The notes: generated by a model not told the origin, from the sequence alone. 64,000 nt of DNA from Sesamum alatum (GCA_034509735.1 JACGWO010000006.1:11733001-11797000), one strand, 5' to 3'; numbered from the stretch's first letter, positions 45,507-56,716 are shown. Made by a program: numbers and translations.

Positions 45507-48500
45507 TCACCTATTCAAGAACCGTATGAGAAATCTTGTGAGGGTGGAGCCGTGCGCCCTCAAAGCGTGTAGCATTCCTAGCTTTCCAGATATGATAAAC
45601 AAGCGAAGCGAGTATAGCTCGTTGCGCGGCATTCCAAAGGTGGCGCCCCCGTCACCGCCTACTCGCCCATTGAACACCAAATATCCATACCACATCCAGC
45701 CACTCAAATCGGACCTCACGCTGCAGAATCGAGACACACGTCTTCGAGAATTGACACTGAAAGAATAAGTGTTCATGCGTCTCGATTATTCCCTCATCAC
45801 ATAGGACACAAATCTTCGCACCATCAAGAATCCAAGGCCCGTCACCGGTGGTCAGCCTCTGGATGATGGCAAGCCATAATATGAAAATGTTCCTTGTAAT
45901 CTTGAATGGCCCCCGTAGCAGTGATGCCTACATCACCTTCATTCCCTCAGACTGGAAAAATTGGAGGCAGCCTGCGTCGTCATTGTCATATCACTTCCTT
46001 TCCACTTCACCACATCAACACCTCCAGTATTTGGAGGTAGCGCTTGCTGGAGTGTAACCCCGATAGGCTAAAGCCAACCTGCTGCAGTAATGACCGAGGC
46101 AAGGCTTGCATCAGCTGGAATGCCCGAGTCTTGAGGAGCACTTGGAAACCGGTGTATCAGAGGTCCCCTCGGTAGCCAAGGATCATGCCACAGCCAAAAA
46201 CATTCCACATCACCCACTATATATTCGACTGCCGAGGCCAATTGCGTCCTTAATCGTACTAATTTCCTCCAACCCCATGAACCGACTCGATCACTGGCCA
46301 TCCAAATGGACTTGTCCGGTAAACGATACTAACGAATCCATTGCACCCAAATAGAAGAGCCATCAGTACGAATAACCTCCCAAAAGTGTTTCCTCATAAG
46401 GGCCTCGTTCATTGCAACCACATTCCGAATCCCCCCGCCTCCTTCCTCCTTAGGCAAACAAATGTGGTTCCAAGCTACCTTGGCCATCACTGATGCGGAA
46501 GTACCCTGCTATAAAAATCGCCTAAAACGCTTCTCGACAGCCTTGACGACCCCCTTCGGTAAGAAGAAAGTGCTCGCCCAATAGACGTGTAGGGACGATA
46601 ATACCGATTTAATGAGTTGGACATGAGCCGCATAAGAAAGTCCCACCGCTTCCCACCCCCGAATCCGTTGATCAATCCACTGAAACAAAGGAGCGTAATC
46701 AGCGACCGTCAAACGGGACGACTTAATGGGCACTCCAAGGTATCGAAACGGGAGGAGCCCTTCCTGAAACCCAAGTGCATTCAGGATCAAAGCTTTCCAC
46801 GGTGCTGCCAATTTGGAAAAAATAACTTGACTTTTGGCCATGTTAGCTTGGAGGCCCAACCACGCCGCAAATTCATCAATCCCTGCTTTCAACAATAGAA
46901 CAAAGGATTCATGTGCCTTGCAGAAGAGGAGAAGATCATCGGCGAATCACAACATGATTAAGTGAATCTCCTTACAGCGTCAATGGTACTGGAAATTCGG
47001 ATCCACGGCTACACGAGTTGAAGGGAGATGTGCAACACTTCCATGGCAATCACAAACAAGTATGGCGAGAGCGGGTCGCCCTGCCGTAAGCCACGTGCTC
47101 TAGGGCAGAACCCATGAGGCTGCCCATTAAGACACACCGAGTACAACGACGTTGTTACGCACTCCATAATCCACGTAATAAATAAGTCGGGGAACCGAAA
47201 AGGTTTTAAAGCCTCTCGCAAGAAGTCCCACTCCACCGAATCATATGCCTTGCGTAAATCGACCTTAAGGACGCACTGAGGTGGCAGGTGTTTTTGGTTA
47301 TAACCATGGAGCAGTTCTTGAGCCAATAACATATTATTGCTAATCCGACGGCCCGGCACAAACGCGGTCTGTGTCTGATCAATCAGCAAATCCATGAATG
47401 GTTTCTTCCTCTTGGCAATAGTCTTGGAGATGACTTTGTACAGAACATTGAAGCAAGCAATCGACCGAAAGTCCGCCACTTTGGTAGGAAGTTGTACCTT
47501 AGGAATCAGCGTGAGCAATGCCGTGTTTATCTGCCTAAGTAACCGGCCTGTGGTGAAGAACTCTTGGATGGCCACTGTGATCTTGGCTCCAATAACCGGC
47601 CACACAGCTTTATAAAAAACACGACGAATATCCATCTGGTCCTGGTGCCTTGTCCTCTTCAATACTGAACACAACGTCTTTAACCTCTTGTCCAATAACA
47701 GGTGCAATTAGTGACGCAGCCGCTGCATCATCAAGATGAACTTGCGGCTGCAAGTGGAGCAACGAAAATGCCTGAACCCATCTACTGCCACCAAGAAGTG
47801 TACCGAAATAGCTCACAAACTCCAGGGAAACGCGATCCGAGTCTGTTAATAGGGTCCCATGAGCATCATTAATCTGATAGATTTTCTGAACGGCCCGACG
47901 TGCTGCCACCTTCCGGAAGAAGATTCGGGTACGCTGATCCCCCTCTTTAAGCCACTGTACTTTTGCACGTTGTTGCAACCACAAACGGTACTGCGTCGTA
48001 GCCTTTGCATAGACGATACAACACCATTTTTCCACCTCCCGTAATAGGCTTTCATGCCTAAAGTGCTCGAGTAGCTGCTGCGCAACAGCAAGAAACGCAG
48101 CCGCTTCAGCTTCATTGCGAGCCAGATCACTGTTGTTGTTTCTTAGTGAGCGAAAAACGGGTTTCAACTTCTTCAGTTTCTGCACAACTGCGTAGGAAGC
48201 AGTACCATGAATATTAAGTCGCCACACATTGAAAACCTGCTGCTTGAACCCAGCCGCTTTAGCAAGCATGTTATTAAACCGAAACATTGGACTGATTCGT
48301 CGGCCCTCTTCCGTTCTATATACTATCAAGGGTGAGTGATCCGATGTCCGGGGGGTACTACACCGGTAATATGACTCCGGCCACGTGGTAAGCCAAGCCT
48401 CATTAATCAACACCCTATCCAAATGCTTCCACAAGCTCCACTCCCCCATACTACAATTGTGCCAAGAGAAGAAACTTCCCTTTAGAGGCATCACACATAG

Positions 48501-49017
48501 CGAGCATCCTGAATACAACCCCAAAATTCCTCCATAGCAAGACTGTTCTCAGCCGACCGTCCACTAACCTCACTCATATCAAACACTACATTAAAGTCCC
48601 TGATCAACATCCAAGGTACATGATCATGATTACGCGCCAACCTCCGGGCTGTATTCCATAATGAGCGGCGCGCCCCCATGTCATTGTCCGCATACACAAA
48701 TGTGATCATACAATTATTGTTATCCCTCCGAGCTATCACTCGGCAATGAACCATCTGATTATCCTGTTCCAACACCTCCAAGGTAAGCGTTGACTCATCC
48801 ACAAGATCCAGATGCGGTTCCCCAGACCACTATAATCCGAGAACCACTTCTACCGGCTGTTAATAGAAGATTGAACCCACTCCACCTTAGGTTGAGTCAC
48901 TCTAGTTTCCAATTGTCCCAATAACGAGAACTTGAATTCCGAAATAAGTGTCGTGATCGCACACTAATGGTCTCGTTTATTGAGACCCCGGACATTCTAG
49001 CACGCCACATTAATCAT
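45507..49017 (-). pseudogene. LINE ORF2: endonuclease and reverse transcriptase
   Basis: ORF2 probably starts at ATG 49017 (MINVAC...NVRGLNK), overlapping the ORF1 stop as ATGA. The endonuclease domain continues through VPWMLIRDFNVVFDMSEVSG and SFFSWHNCSMGEWSLWKHLD to PRTSDHSPL (48300-48350). The reverse transcriptase follows: EEDKAPGPDGY, the ALLTLIPKV and DFRSIACFNVLYKVISKTIA motifs, AFVPGRRISNNMLLAQELLH, LKVDLRKAYDSVEWDFL and GLRQGDPLSPYLFVIAMEVL. The catalytic FADDLLLF (about 46950) has a stop codon just before it. The 3' part has KRFRRFL and a WGWRKL...HDPWLPRGPL region, and ends in a decayed zf-RVT segment. At least six frame breaks are needed to read it through. Confidence 0.87.
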
Positions 49018-50474
49018 GAGCCACCGTGAAAAGGGCTGCTTCTATTAGGGCCCTGGGTCTCACGAACTGAGTCTTCCGACATCTCTTGGAGAACATCAAA
49101 TGGGTTATAAACGATAATTTCCTTACCATTAGCTTCCACCCGTCTATCCACGGGAGCATTCCCAAGTTCGACTTCCTGCCCTCGCTTCACAGAGCCAGTT
49201 TGCGAGACCCACTTCGCCGGCCTCGAAGAACCCCCATCAACAGTAGCCGCCTGTTTCTTAGGCACCAAAACTCGCACTGGGGGTGGCTGCGGCTTCTTCC
49301 TCTTCTCCGAGCAGTACTCCAGCGAGTAGCCTAGTGCTCGGCAGGAAGGACATCGGCTAGGAAGCCACTCATATTCCACATCAATCTTACACGGTCCCCC
49401 ACAAGCATCCCCTATCGTAGGAAGCATGACGACGAGCCGCTTAGGCAAAACGGAGGCATAGTCCAGGAGCACACATACCCGTGCATAGTCCAGATTGGTA
49501 CAATTCCTAGTGACTGCATCCTGATACAGTGGTTTCCCTACGCCACTCGCAATAACACTGAGACCATCCTTCGTCCAATATTCCACCGGTAGGTGGTGAA
49601 GCTGTATCCACACAGGAACTTCCGTTAACGTTGGTTTCTTGAGGCTCATCCCCAGTTCCCACTTCTGGAGTATCAGCGGTTGTCCTTGAAATAACCATGG
49701 GCCACCTTCTATCACCTCATCCATAGTCTGCAAGTTATCGAACCGAATGAAATAGAAACCCGACGTGGTGGCTACGACATCCTTTACCCCAGACCAGGTT
49801 GATCGCACATAATCATTAAGGTGCCGAAAGTAGGGTTTTTCCTTAAAAAGAAACCTACTGCCGTAGCCTCCCACTTCCTTGCGCGCACCACAACCATCTT
49901 CGCGGTGGGACGTACCACAATTTCTCCGTTCTGTAGTTCCGGGGGAATATATTTTAGGGTTTTACGTGTTGATTTATGAAACCCCTCCACAAGTCTTTTC
50001 TGCATGCATGGTGCACTTTGATCCAGTATTCAATTTAACACCGCCCACAAAAATCTCCGGGGCCGCTTCCGGCGGAGGGTTGGTTGTCGTCAAATTCTGC
50101 GTAGGTGGATATGAAGGGAGCCCTTGGCGTGCTGTCAAGACCCGCGGACTGGTCGTAGTAGCAAGGACCAGCTGTCCCGCAAGATGCCCATAATTTTCTT
50201 CTGTCTCAGGAACCACCCTTTTCGCTGCAATTCTTGCACCATACTTCGCGTCCCACCGTTTTTTCAGTAACTGTACCGCCTGCATCGAGTCTTTGTCGCC
50301 GGCATCCAACACGCGTTCCACAAGGTTAAGGAACCCTGTGAAGTTGAATGCCTGGGTAATTTGTTCACAAGCAACCGGGTCCAACCCCTTCGAACCACCT
50401 TCAGAACAGCCGCCAGAACCTCCAGCACTAGGGTTCGAGTTAGGGTTGCACAGGGAGAGAGAGAGAGAAGACAT
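49014..50474 (-). pseudogene. LINE ORF1: nucleic-acid-binding protein (DUF4283/zf-CCHC type)
   Basis: The N-terminal frame 50474-49974 starts MSSLSLSLCNPNSNPSAGG and has ACEQITQAFNFTGFLNLVER. After a frameshift near 49980 it continues with RKTLKYIPPELQNGEIVVRP. A second shift near 49870 gives FRHLNDYVRSTWSGVKDVVA, FYFIRFDNLQTMDEVIEGGP, VPVWIQLHHLPVEYWTKDGL and a zinc-knuckle-like WLPSRCPSCRALGYSLEYC. It ends in a Ser/Pro tail and a TGA at 49014-49016. In plant L1 elements this protein binds the element RNA. The two frameshifts make it a pseudogene. Confidence 0.85.
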
Positions 50475-50512
50475 GGTTTTTTCTATATCAATGTAACATC
50501 CCTAATTTAGGT

Positions 50513-51055
50513 CTATCAATACAATAAATGTAAAATCATATATTAATGAAAATATGCGTTGTATAGGTGAAATTTGTTTGCAAATTGTGTTTGGCAAACA
50601 AATGAATTCCTTGATTATGTAGTTACTATATTAGTTTATCACACACGCATATATATGTTTGTTACAATTTCCCATACCTACTTTCATCTGGATTCGGGTT
50701 TGAATTTTGGGACTTTTTCTCGGTTTAGGTGCGATTAAATATTAAGAACTTAAATTCCTAAAAAATTGGAGTTTTGGATGTAAATTTTAATTTGTTGGGC
50801 AAGTTTCGCGGAAAATACTTATCAAAATCAGGTTTGGTTGAATCAAATCAATCACAAAGCGTGATATACTTATTATGTGATTGGTTACTTTTTCTAAATT
50901 GTACATCAATCATACGGTAAATATATTGCAATTATCATATAATTAATTAAGGTTCGATCAAATTCGATCAGAATTAAAATTTTCCCAAAATTTAGCAGGA
51001 ATACGACCATTTGACATCTAAACTATGGAACTCCTATCATTTTGAAAGAAGATAA
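50513..51055. other. AT-rich intergenic DNA
   Basis: No gene was found. 50822-50990 belongs to a repeat that returns inverted at 54185-54365. Confidence 0.5.
50822..50990 (+). repeat. Dispersed repeat, copy 1 (inverted partner at 54185)
   Basis: Shared landmarks with the reverse complement of 54185-54365 are a ttgaatcaaatcaatcaca-like start, a tatgtgatt motif, aattatcatataatta-like sequence and a final attttccc. Likely a MITE-like family member, about 170 bp. Confidence 0.6.
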
Positions 51056-51064
51056 TAAAACTAG

Positions 51065-51913
51065 GGTTTAAATCCATTTGACCCTTTGTGATATGAGAAA
51101 ATATAAATAATTATCTTATAAAAAATTAAATATAAAAATTTATCTCTATGTTATGAACAATAACTCATACCGCCCCCTGATCAACCTAAATTTATTTTTT
51201 TAGAGACAATGATTAAAATACCCCTGTGATATCTAAAAATTACTTATAATATACGTATTATTATAATTTATAATTAAAAATTATTATTTAAAAAATTAAT
51301 AATAAACCCCACCCCTACCCTGACCTCTGCAGGGGGTGGCGACGTCTGGGCGACGCCAGTCGCGGCGTCGCCCAGACCAGAAATAGGTCTGGGCAACGCG
51401 GTCGCCCAGTCGAGGGCGACGACGTTGCCCTCCCTCACTGCCCTCCCTCGTTGCGATGGGCGATTTCGTCGCCCATCGCAGCGAGAGAGGGCGACGCCAT
51501 CGCCCTCGACATCTGGTCTGGGGGGCGGCGGCGACGCCCTCCTCTGCAATGCGGCGGCGACACTGCTGCTATTTTTTTAAAAATTAATTTTAATTAATTT
51601 AATTTACATATATAATAATATATTTTATTTATTATAGATATAATATATTATATAAAATATATATTTAATATTAATATTAAATTATATATAAATCATATGT
51701 AATATAAAGAGAGAGAAAAAGGGCAAAATTATCAACATAACACACTTTTTTTTAGACGCCCAAGCGCAATCAATATGCGTGTATAACAAAATTTAGCTTC
51801 AGAGAATTTTTTAAACTTTATTTCATAACACAGAGAGTGTGAATGATACTTTAATTTTCATATGAAGTGTTTTGAATATTCCCAGCATCACAAGGGGTAC
51901 TTGTATTTTTCTC
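51065..51913. mobile_element. Non-autonomous MULE with GC-rich hairpin core
   Basis: 849 bp flanked by taaaactag (51056-51064) and taaaaccag (51914-51922), 9 bp with one difference. Arms are diverged: ggtttaaatccatttgaccc then tttgtgatat on the left; reversed right arm gagaaaaatacaagtacccc then ttgtgatgct. The core 51305-51570 is GC-rich and built from many copies of gggcgacg or its complement. It includes the perfect hairpin ctgggcgacgcc / ggcgtcgcccag at about 51347-51376. TA-rich sequence follows the core. Confidence 0.75.
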
Positions 51914-52063
51914 TAAAACCAGAGTGGTGATGTATATAGGCCGGCCTCGACCTTTTGCGCCCTCCTTTTTTAAGGAATCTTTCCAAGGAATCATTGCAAT
52001 TAATTTAGTTAGATCATTTGGCAATTAAATTAGTTACATCATTTTGTTTTATTATAAAAGATT

Positions 52064-52616
52064 GGGATAATGACACCCCTTCCCCTTAAAATTTAGTTTA
52101 ATTACACATAAATCCTTATAAATTTAAAAAATTATATCTAGTACTCATGATGTTTGCTTTCATCTAGCAAATGGACCATTCGTTAGTCAAAATTTACTAA
52201 CTTTGTTGATATTAACAAAAAAAATAAAAAAATAAAAAATTGAACGAAAATCATTATTTATCGTTGATTGACTTATTAATGATATTGCGGGCCATAAAAA
52301 TCTTTTATGATCAAACTATCCTTATAACAGTGAAGATGTACCCCCTTACATGTCTTAACGTGTAAAGATATATAAGGGTAACTTGGTCTTTAATTTGTTT
52401 GACCTATAATAAGTTATTAATAAGTCAATCGAAGCTAAATCTTGATTTTTATTCAATTTTTTTTGTTGATATCAATAAATTCAGTGACATTTGACGAACA
52501 GAGAGACCTATTTGTTAGACAGAAACAAACTCAGGATCACTACATGCAAATTTTCAAACCACAGAGAGTCTACATATAATACATCAAACCACAGGAAATC
52601 AATATGTAATTATCCC
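52064..52616. mobile_element. MULE-type foldback MITE
   Basis: 553 bp with a perfect 9-bp target duplication taaaagatt at 52055-52063 and 52617-52625. Ends are gggataatgacacc and, reversed, gggataattacatattg. The arms mirror each other for most of their length, with gttgatatt near 52214 and 52468 and a gattgacttattaat/attaataagtcaatc pair. It is related to 54845-55313. Confidence 0.85.
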
Positions 52617-52625
52617 TAAAAGATT

Positions 52626-53079
52626 TGGGTGGTTTCCTCTTCGAGTGATGGGTCATGACACAATTTCAGAACATTAGATCGTTTATAGAGATGCTTATAA
52701 ATTATTCACTAGGGGCATGTTTACTTTAAAGATATGATTCCTGAATGAAATTATATGTATGATATGGTTATTTACTAAAATTACATTTTGTTGACTTGAA
52801 ATGCAAAAGGGATGATTGGTGTAAACCCATCTCTTGAGGTGATATTTCTAGTTATACGAATAGTATGATCAATAGAAGGCTTTTTTTATAATAATGGATT
52901 TCAACTTAATAAAATAAATATTGAATTATCCTATATTATTAATTTGATACAAACTAATCCAATAAAGTAAATATACACCTTAAGACAATTATCATAGACT
53001 TGAACCCACAATTAATTATTTGTTTGAAATTAGTTCACACTTGCCAATGAATACTGGCATAGTCAAACCTAGTCCCTTT
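52626..53079. other. AT-rich intergenic DNA without visible features
   Basis: Nothing gene-like or repeated was seen. Confidence 0.5.
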
Positions 53080-53088
53080 CGTCATGGT

Positions 53089-54043
53089 GGGGAAATAGTA
53101 TTTTTGGTCTCATGAGTTAGGTCTATTTCATTTTTGGTACCATTCATTACGGGAGTAGTATTTTTGGTCCCATAAGTTGCTAAAATTAACACTTTTGGTC
53201 CACGTCTATAATTCTGTCTATTATTTAACGGAGTTGACCATTTTCCGTTAGATTTTTGGGTTGAAGGAAATTTTGGCGCCATTTCTTGCTTAGTGACATT
53301 TTTGGAGGGTAATATAACTAATTTTAGGAGGAAAAATCGAAGTTTGAAGCTTTGAGTGCAAAGAAAGATATTTTTCCTCTCCCCACAAAAAAAAATTCAA
53401 TCTCATCTCCAATTACCAGTTTTTAAGTCTTATTCATTATTGAAATTTAGTACAAAATAGAAGAATTTTAAAGCAAAAAAAATCTCCTCGCCTATTTAAT
53501 TTTTTTGGCTTTAAAATTCTTCTATTTTATACTAAATTGGTAAGAGGACTGCAAAAAAGTCACTCGCCCATTTAATTTTTTTTGCTTTAAAATTCTTCTA
53601 TTTTGTACTAAAATTGGTAAGAGGACTGCAAAAAAGTCTCCATGCCCATTTATTTATTTTTGCTTTAAAATTCTTCTTTGTACTAAATTTCAATGATGAA
53701 TAAGACTTAAAAACTGGTAATTGGAGATGAGATTGAATTTTTTTGGGTGAAGAGAGGAAAAATCTCTTTCTTTACACTCAAAGCTTCAAACTTCGATTTT
53801 CCCTCCTAAAATTAGTTATATTACCTTCCAAAAATGTCACCAAGCAAGAAATGACGCCAAAATTCCCTCCAACACAAAAATCTAACGGAAAATGGTCAAC
53901 TCCGTTAAATAATAGACGGAATTATAGACGTGGACCAAAAGTGTTAATTTTTGCAACTTACGGGACCAAAAGTGCTACTCCCATAATGAATAGTACCAAA
54001 AATGAAACAGGCCTAACTTATAGGATAAAAAGTGCTATTTCCC
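53089..54043. mobile_element. Foldback MULE with long arms and a tandem-repeat loop
   Basis: 955 bp flanked by cgtcatggt (53080-53088 and 54044-54052). Arms of about 400 bp are close to identical when folded, including ggaccaaaagtg, ccgttaaataatagacgg, and aattggagatgagattgaa with its partner. The loop holds direct repeats of ~77 bp starting at about 53495, 53571 and 53649 (gctttaaaattcttct and ggtaagaggactgcaaaaaa). Ends are ggggaaatagtatttttgg and, reversed, gggaaatagcactttttat. An open frame through the right arm is a by-product and not called. Confidence 0.85.
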
Positions 54044-54184
54044 CGTCATGGTGCGAAATCGGACAAAACCAATATAAAGTAATGTTTCAGAATGCAAGTA
54101 TTCGTTTACTTTCTTTGTAATAAAAGAATCTTGGTTTATCTTTCACATTAACTTATCCAATATGCCATATGCCAGTGAAGAGAG

Positions 54185-54365
54185 AGAGGGAAAATTCTAA
54201 TTCGAACTTGACTCGATTAAATCTAAACTAATTATATGATAAGTATATTATATTTTCGTGCGATTGGTGTATAGTTTAAGAAAAATGACTAATCACATAG
54301 TAAATATAACACATTTGCCCTGTGATTGGTTTAATTCAATCAAATCTGATTCGGATAAAAAAATT
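54185..54365 (-). repeat. Dispersed repeat, copy 2
   Basis: The reverse complement matches 50822-50990 over its length, with many substitutions. Confidence 0.6.
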
Positions 54366-54844
54366 TCAAGAGAGAGATGCAGAAAAATAAGGAACAAGTT
54401 GAGACATATTCCAAATTCCTACTCTCAATTATTCCCTCATCTAACGCCAAACTAAGAGACAACTTCTTTTTAATTTTTCCTTTGTTTTTTTTTTTTTTTT
54501 TTCTGGATGAACTTTATTACACCTTATTTTATGGTGTTCCTATGTGGACATTAACACTAGATACTTGTATATTTATTCGTACTGGACCGACGACCTCGAC
54601 CATTGCATTTAAAAAATAATAATTAATAATAATACATATGATACGTTTTAATGGGGCTTATGACTCGATTTATGTCCTGTTATGTAATTCGTTTTGATTT
54701 TATATGAGTACAACGATCTATACATGAAAAGACTTCTCGTTAAAGAGGATTTGGACTCTATAAACTACTCAAACTCCTTATATGCAGCTGATATTGAACG
54801 CGTATTTACGTCATCACATATTAAATAGATTAATTATATTTTAT
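54366..54844. other. Intergenic DNA
   Basis: Contains a T run at about 54486-54502 and AT-rich sequence; no gene was recognised. Confidence 0.45.
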
Positions 54845-55313
54845 CACTGTAAAACATTATGAATACAAAATTTTAAAATTACTATTATACTGTTAAAACT
54901 TTTAGAAACGAAACTCACTATTTCTTGTGGTAAAAAAATTAAATAAAAATCGATATTTGCCATCGATTGACTTATTATTAACTTAATGTACAAACAAATC
55001 TTTTCTGACTAAACTACCCTTACATTGGCGAATATATACCTTCTCACATGCATTAACATGTCATGGGTAGTTTGGTCATAAAAAAAATTGTTTGATCTAC
55101 AATAATTCAGTAATAAGTCAGTCGATGGTAAATATCGATTTTTATTCATTTTTTTTTATTAATATCAACAAATTCGGTAGATTTTGACTAAGAAAGAGAC
55201 CTATTTGTTAGACAGAAATAAATCTCAAGAATAATAGATTTAATTTTTCAAATTATAGGAATTTACGTGTCATTACACCCAACCTAATTAATGGAAGCAT
55301 AGTGTAATTATCC
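54845..55313. mobile_element. MULE-type foldback MITE just upstream of the BAHD gene
   Basis: Related to 52064-52616. It shares cgatttttattcatttttt-like sequence, a gattgacttatta / taataagtcagtcgatgg pair, agagacctatttgttagac and right end gtaattatccc (55303-55313). The left end is eroded and its coordinate is approximate. A 9-bp duplication may be ttttataaa on the right against ttttatcac on the left, but that is weak. Confidence 0.65.
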
Positions 55314-55315
55314 CT

Positions 55316-55326
55316 TTTATAAAATA
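55316..55326 (+). promoter_or_regulatory. Candidate TATA box of the BAHD gene
   Basis: tttataaaata lies about 85-95 bp before the start codon and two bases after the MITE terminus. No better TATA candidate is closer to the gene. Confidence 0.5.
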
Positions 55327-55409
55327 TAGAAAACAAGAATCACCTTTCATACTCAAGATAACACGAGACACTAATTTCAACACAATTTGAAATCTGTGAA
55401 GAGCTAAAC

Positions 55410-56687
55410 ATGGAAGCTCCTCTAAAAGTAATCTCCAAAGAGATCATCAAACCCTCATCTGAAACTCCCCACCACCTCAGAAAGCTGAAACTTTCGTACT
55501 TAGATCAATTAGCACCTCCTGTCTATGTTCCCCTCATCTTCTTCTACCAAGTCGATGAATCAAGAGCCCTCACCACCTCTAACCATCTCCAACTATCTCA
55601 ACGCCTCAAACAATCCCTATCAAACACTTTAACCTCATTCTACCCACTGGCCGGAAGGATCCAAGATAGCTCGGTCATCGACTGCAACGACGCTGGTGCT
55701 GAGTTCATCGAAGCTCGAGTTCAAGCTCAGCTCAAGGATGCTCTACAAGAGCCCATCATCCAGCAGTTGAAGTACCTTCCAGCAGACGCTGCCGCGGGCA
55801 GCCTTCCTGGGGCGGCCCTCATCGTCGTGAAGATTACTTTCTTTGACTGTGGAGGAATGGCTGTCGGAGTTTGTGTATCGCATAAATTAGCCGACTGCGT
55901 GTGTATAATGGCGTTCATGAATGCCTGGGCAGCCTCGTGCCGAGGGGAAGCTGAATCTCGACTGATGAGTTTCGACCTGGTTACGTACTTCCCGTCCAGG
56001 GACTTCCCGGGCTCTGATTCAAACTTGCCATTTCCCACGTCTAAAGAGGAGCTCGTGACGAAGAGGTTTGTGTTTGATAAGGAAAAATTGGCAGCTCTTA
56101 AAGACGCAGCTACCACCCCATCTGTGAAGGATCCGACCAAAGTGGAAGTCGTCTCAGCATTTATCTGGAAACATTTCATAGATGTGGCGAAATCCGAAAG
56201 CCTGGAGGGAAAAAGGACCTTTCTTGCATCGCACCCGGTGAACCTGAGGCCAAGAACAAGCCCACATCTGGTTCTGGAGAACGTTTTCGGCAACTGCATC
56301 ATGCCATCAATGGCGATCTCGAATCTGCAGGATGTTGGGAACTTTGATGAGTTGGTGAGCCGACTGAGAAACGGGTTTAGAAAGATCGACCAGGATTACA
56401 TCGGGGAAGCACAGAATGGAGATAGTTACGTGAACGATATCATGAATCTGAATTGTCTGCTTGTGGAGGGAGGGTTGGAGATTTATTCGTGCAGCAGTTG
56501 GTGTGGGTTTGCTGTGTATGAAGTGGATTACGGGTGGGGAAAACCAGCTTCGTTCTGCACTTCATCCTTACCCTTGAGAAATAGCTCAATTTTGGTGAAG
56601 AGTAGATCAGGAGATGGGGTGGAAGCGTTCGTTACTTTTCCCGCAGACAAGGCAGAAATTCTTGAAAGCCAAATAAAACTCCTCTGA
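55410..56687 (+). CDS. BAHD-family acyltransferase (vinorine synthase-like)
   Basis: Intact single-exon frame of 425 residues, the usual BAHD length. The start context aacATGGAAG is good and no upstream in-frame ATG was preferred. The catalytic HxxxD is HKLAD at residues 158-162. The structural DFGWG motif appears as DYGWG at 373-377. VNLRPR (277-282) and FYPLAGRI (77-84) are typical of the family. BAHD enzymes move an acyl group from acyl-CoA to an alcohol or amine in the cytosol, making esters of alkaloids, terpenoids or phenolics. The N-terminus (VISKEIIKPSSETPHHLRKL) and spacing resemble vinorine synthase and deacetylvindoline acetyltransferase relatives. The substrate cannot be told from sequence. 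Foldback elements lie about 95 bp upstream and 29 bp downstream, so its promoter and 3' end are probably shaped by them. Confidence 0.93.
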   Translation: MEAPLKVISKEIIKPSSETPHHLRKLKLSYLDQLAPPVYVPLIFFYQVDESRALTTSNHLQLSQRLKQSLSNTLTSFYPLAGRIQDSSVIDCNDAGAEFIEARVQAQLKDALQEPIIQQLKYLPADAAAGSLPGAALIVVKITFFDCGGMAVGVCVSHKLADCVCIMAFMNAWAASCRGEAESRLMSFDLVTYFPSRDFPGSDSNLPFPTSKEELVTKRFVFDKEKLAALKDAATTPSVKDPTKVEVVSAFIWKHFIDVAKSESLEGKRTFLASHPVNLRPRTSPHLVLENVFGNCIMPSMAISNLQDVGNFDELVSRLRNGFRKIDQDYIGEAQNGDSYVNDIMNLNCLLVEGGLEIYSCSSWCGFAVYEVDYGWGKPASFCTSSLPLRNSSILVKSRSGDGVEAFVTFPADKAEILESQIKLL

Positions 56688-56716
56688 CATACTAAATTTA
56701 TTGATCGACCCCTGAA

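Larger units (their letters stand above)
45335..50493 (-). mobile_element. L1-type LINE (non-LTR retrotransposon), full-length but decayed
   Basis: A 5.2-kb minus-strand element with ORF1 (DUF4283/CCHC type) and ORF2 (endonuclease, reverse transcriptase, zf-RVT). It ends in an A tail (T run on plus at about 45335-45347). The flanks ttacacctctaattt (45320-45334) and taacatccctaattt (50494-50508) look like a diverged ~15-bp target duplication. The right flank restores the hAT terminus and its TSD, which supports these limits. Frameshifts and stops make it inactive. Confidence 0.85.
42809..50504. mobile_element. Non-autonomous hAT-like element with nested MULE and LINE
   Basis: Ends are tagggttgtcaatgggtagg at 42809 and, reversed, tagaggtgtaatagggtaag at 45330. 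An 8-bp target duplication atttaggt lies at 42801-42808 and 50505-50512. The right copy is displaced by a LINE that inserted at the very end of the element. Both subterminal regions are full of acccaa/tgggtt motifs (42840-42970 and 45170-45310). Taking out the nested MULE (43276-44696) and LINE (45335-50493) leaves about 1.1 kb without a transposase gene. The size and TSD length fit hAT. Confidence 0.75.

Noticed and set aside
53743..54120. 125-residue frame on the plus strand
   Set aside because: Runs along one arm of a foldback element and out into flanking DNA; the opposite arm gives a mirrored short frame, so it is a by-product.
55727..56302. 191-residue frame on the minus strand
   Set aside because: Antisense shadow of the BAHD coding sequence.
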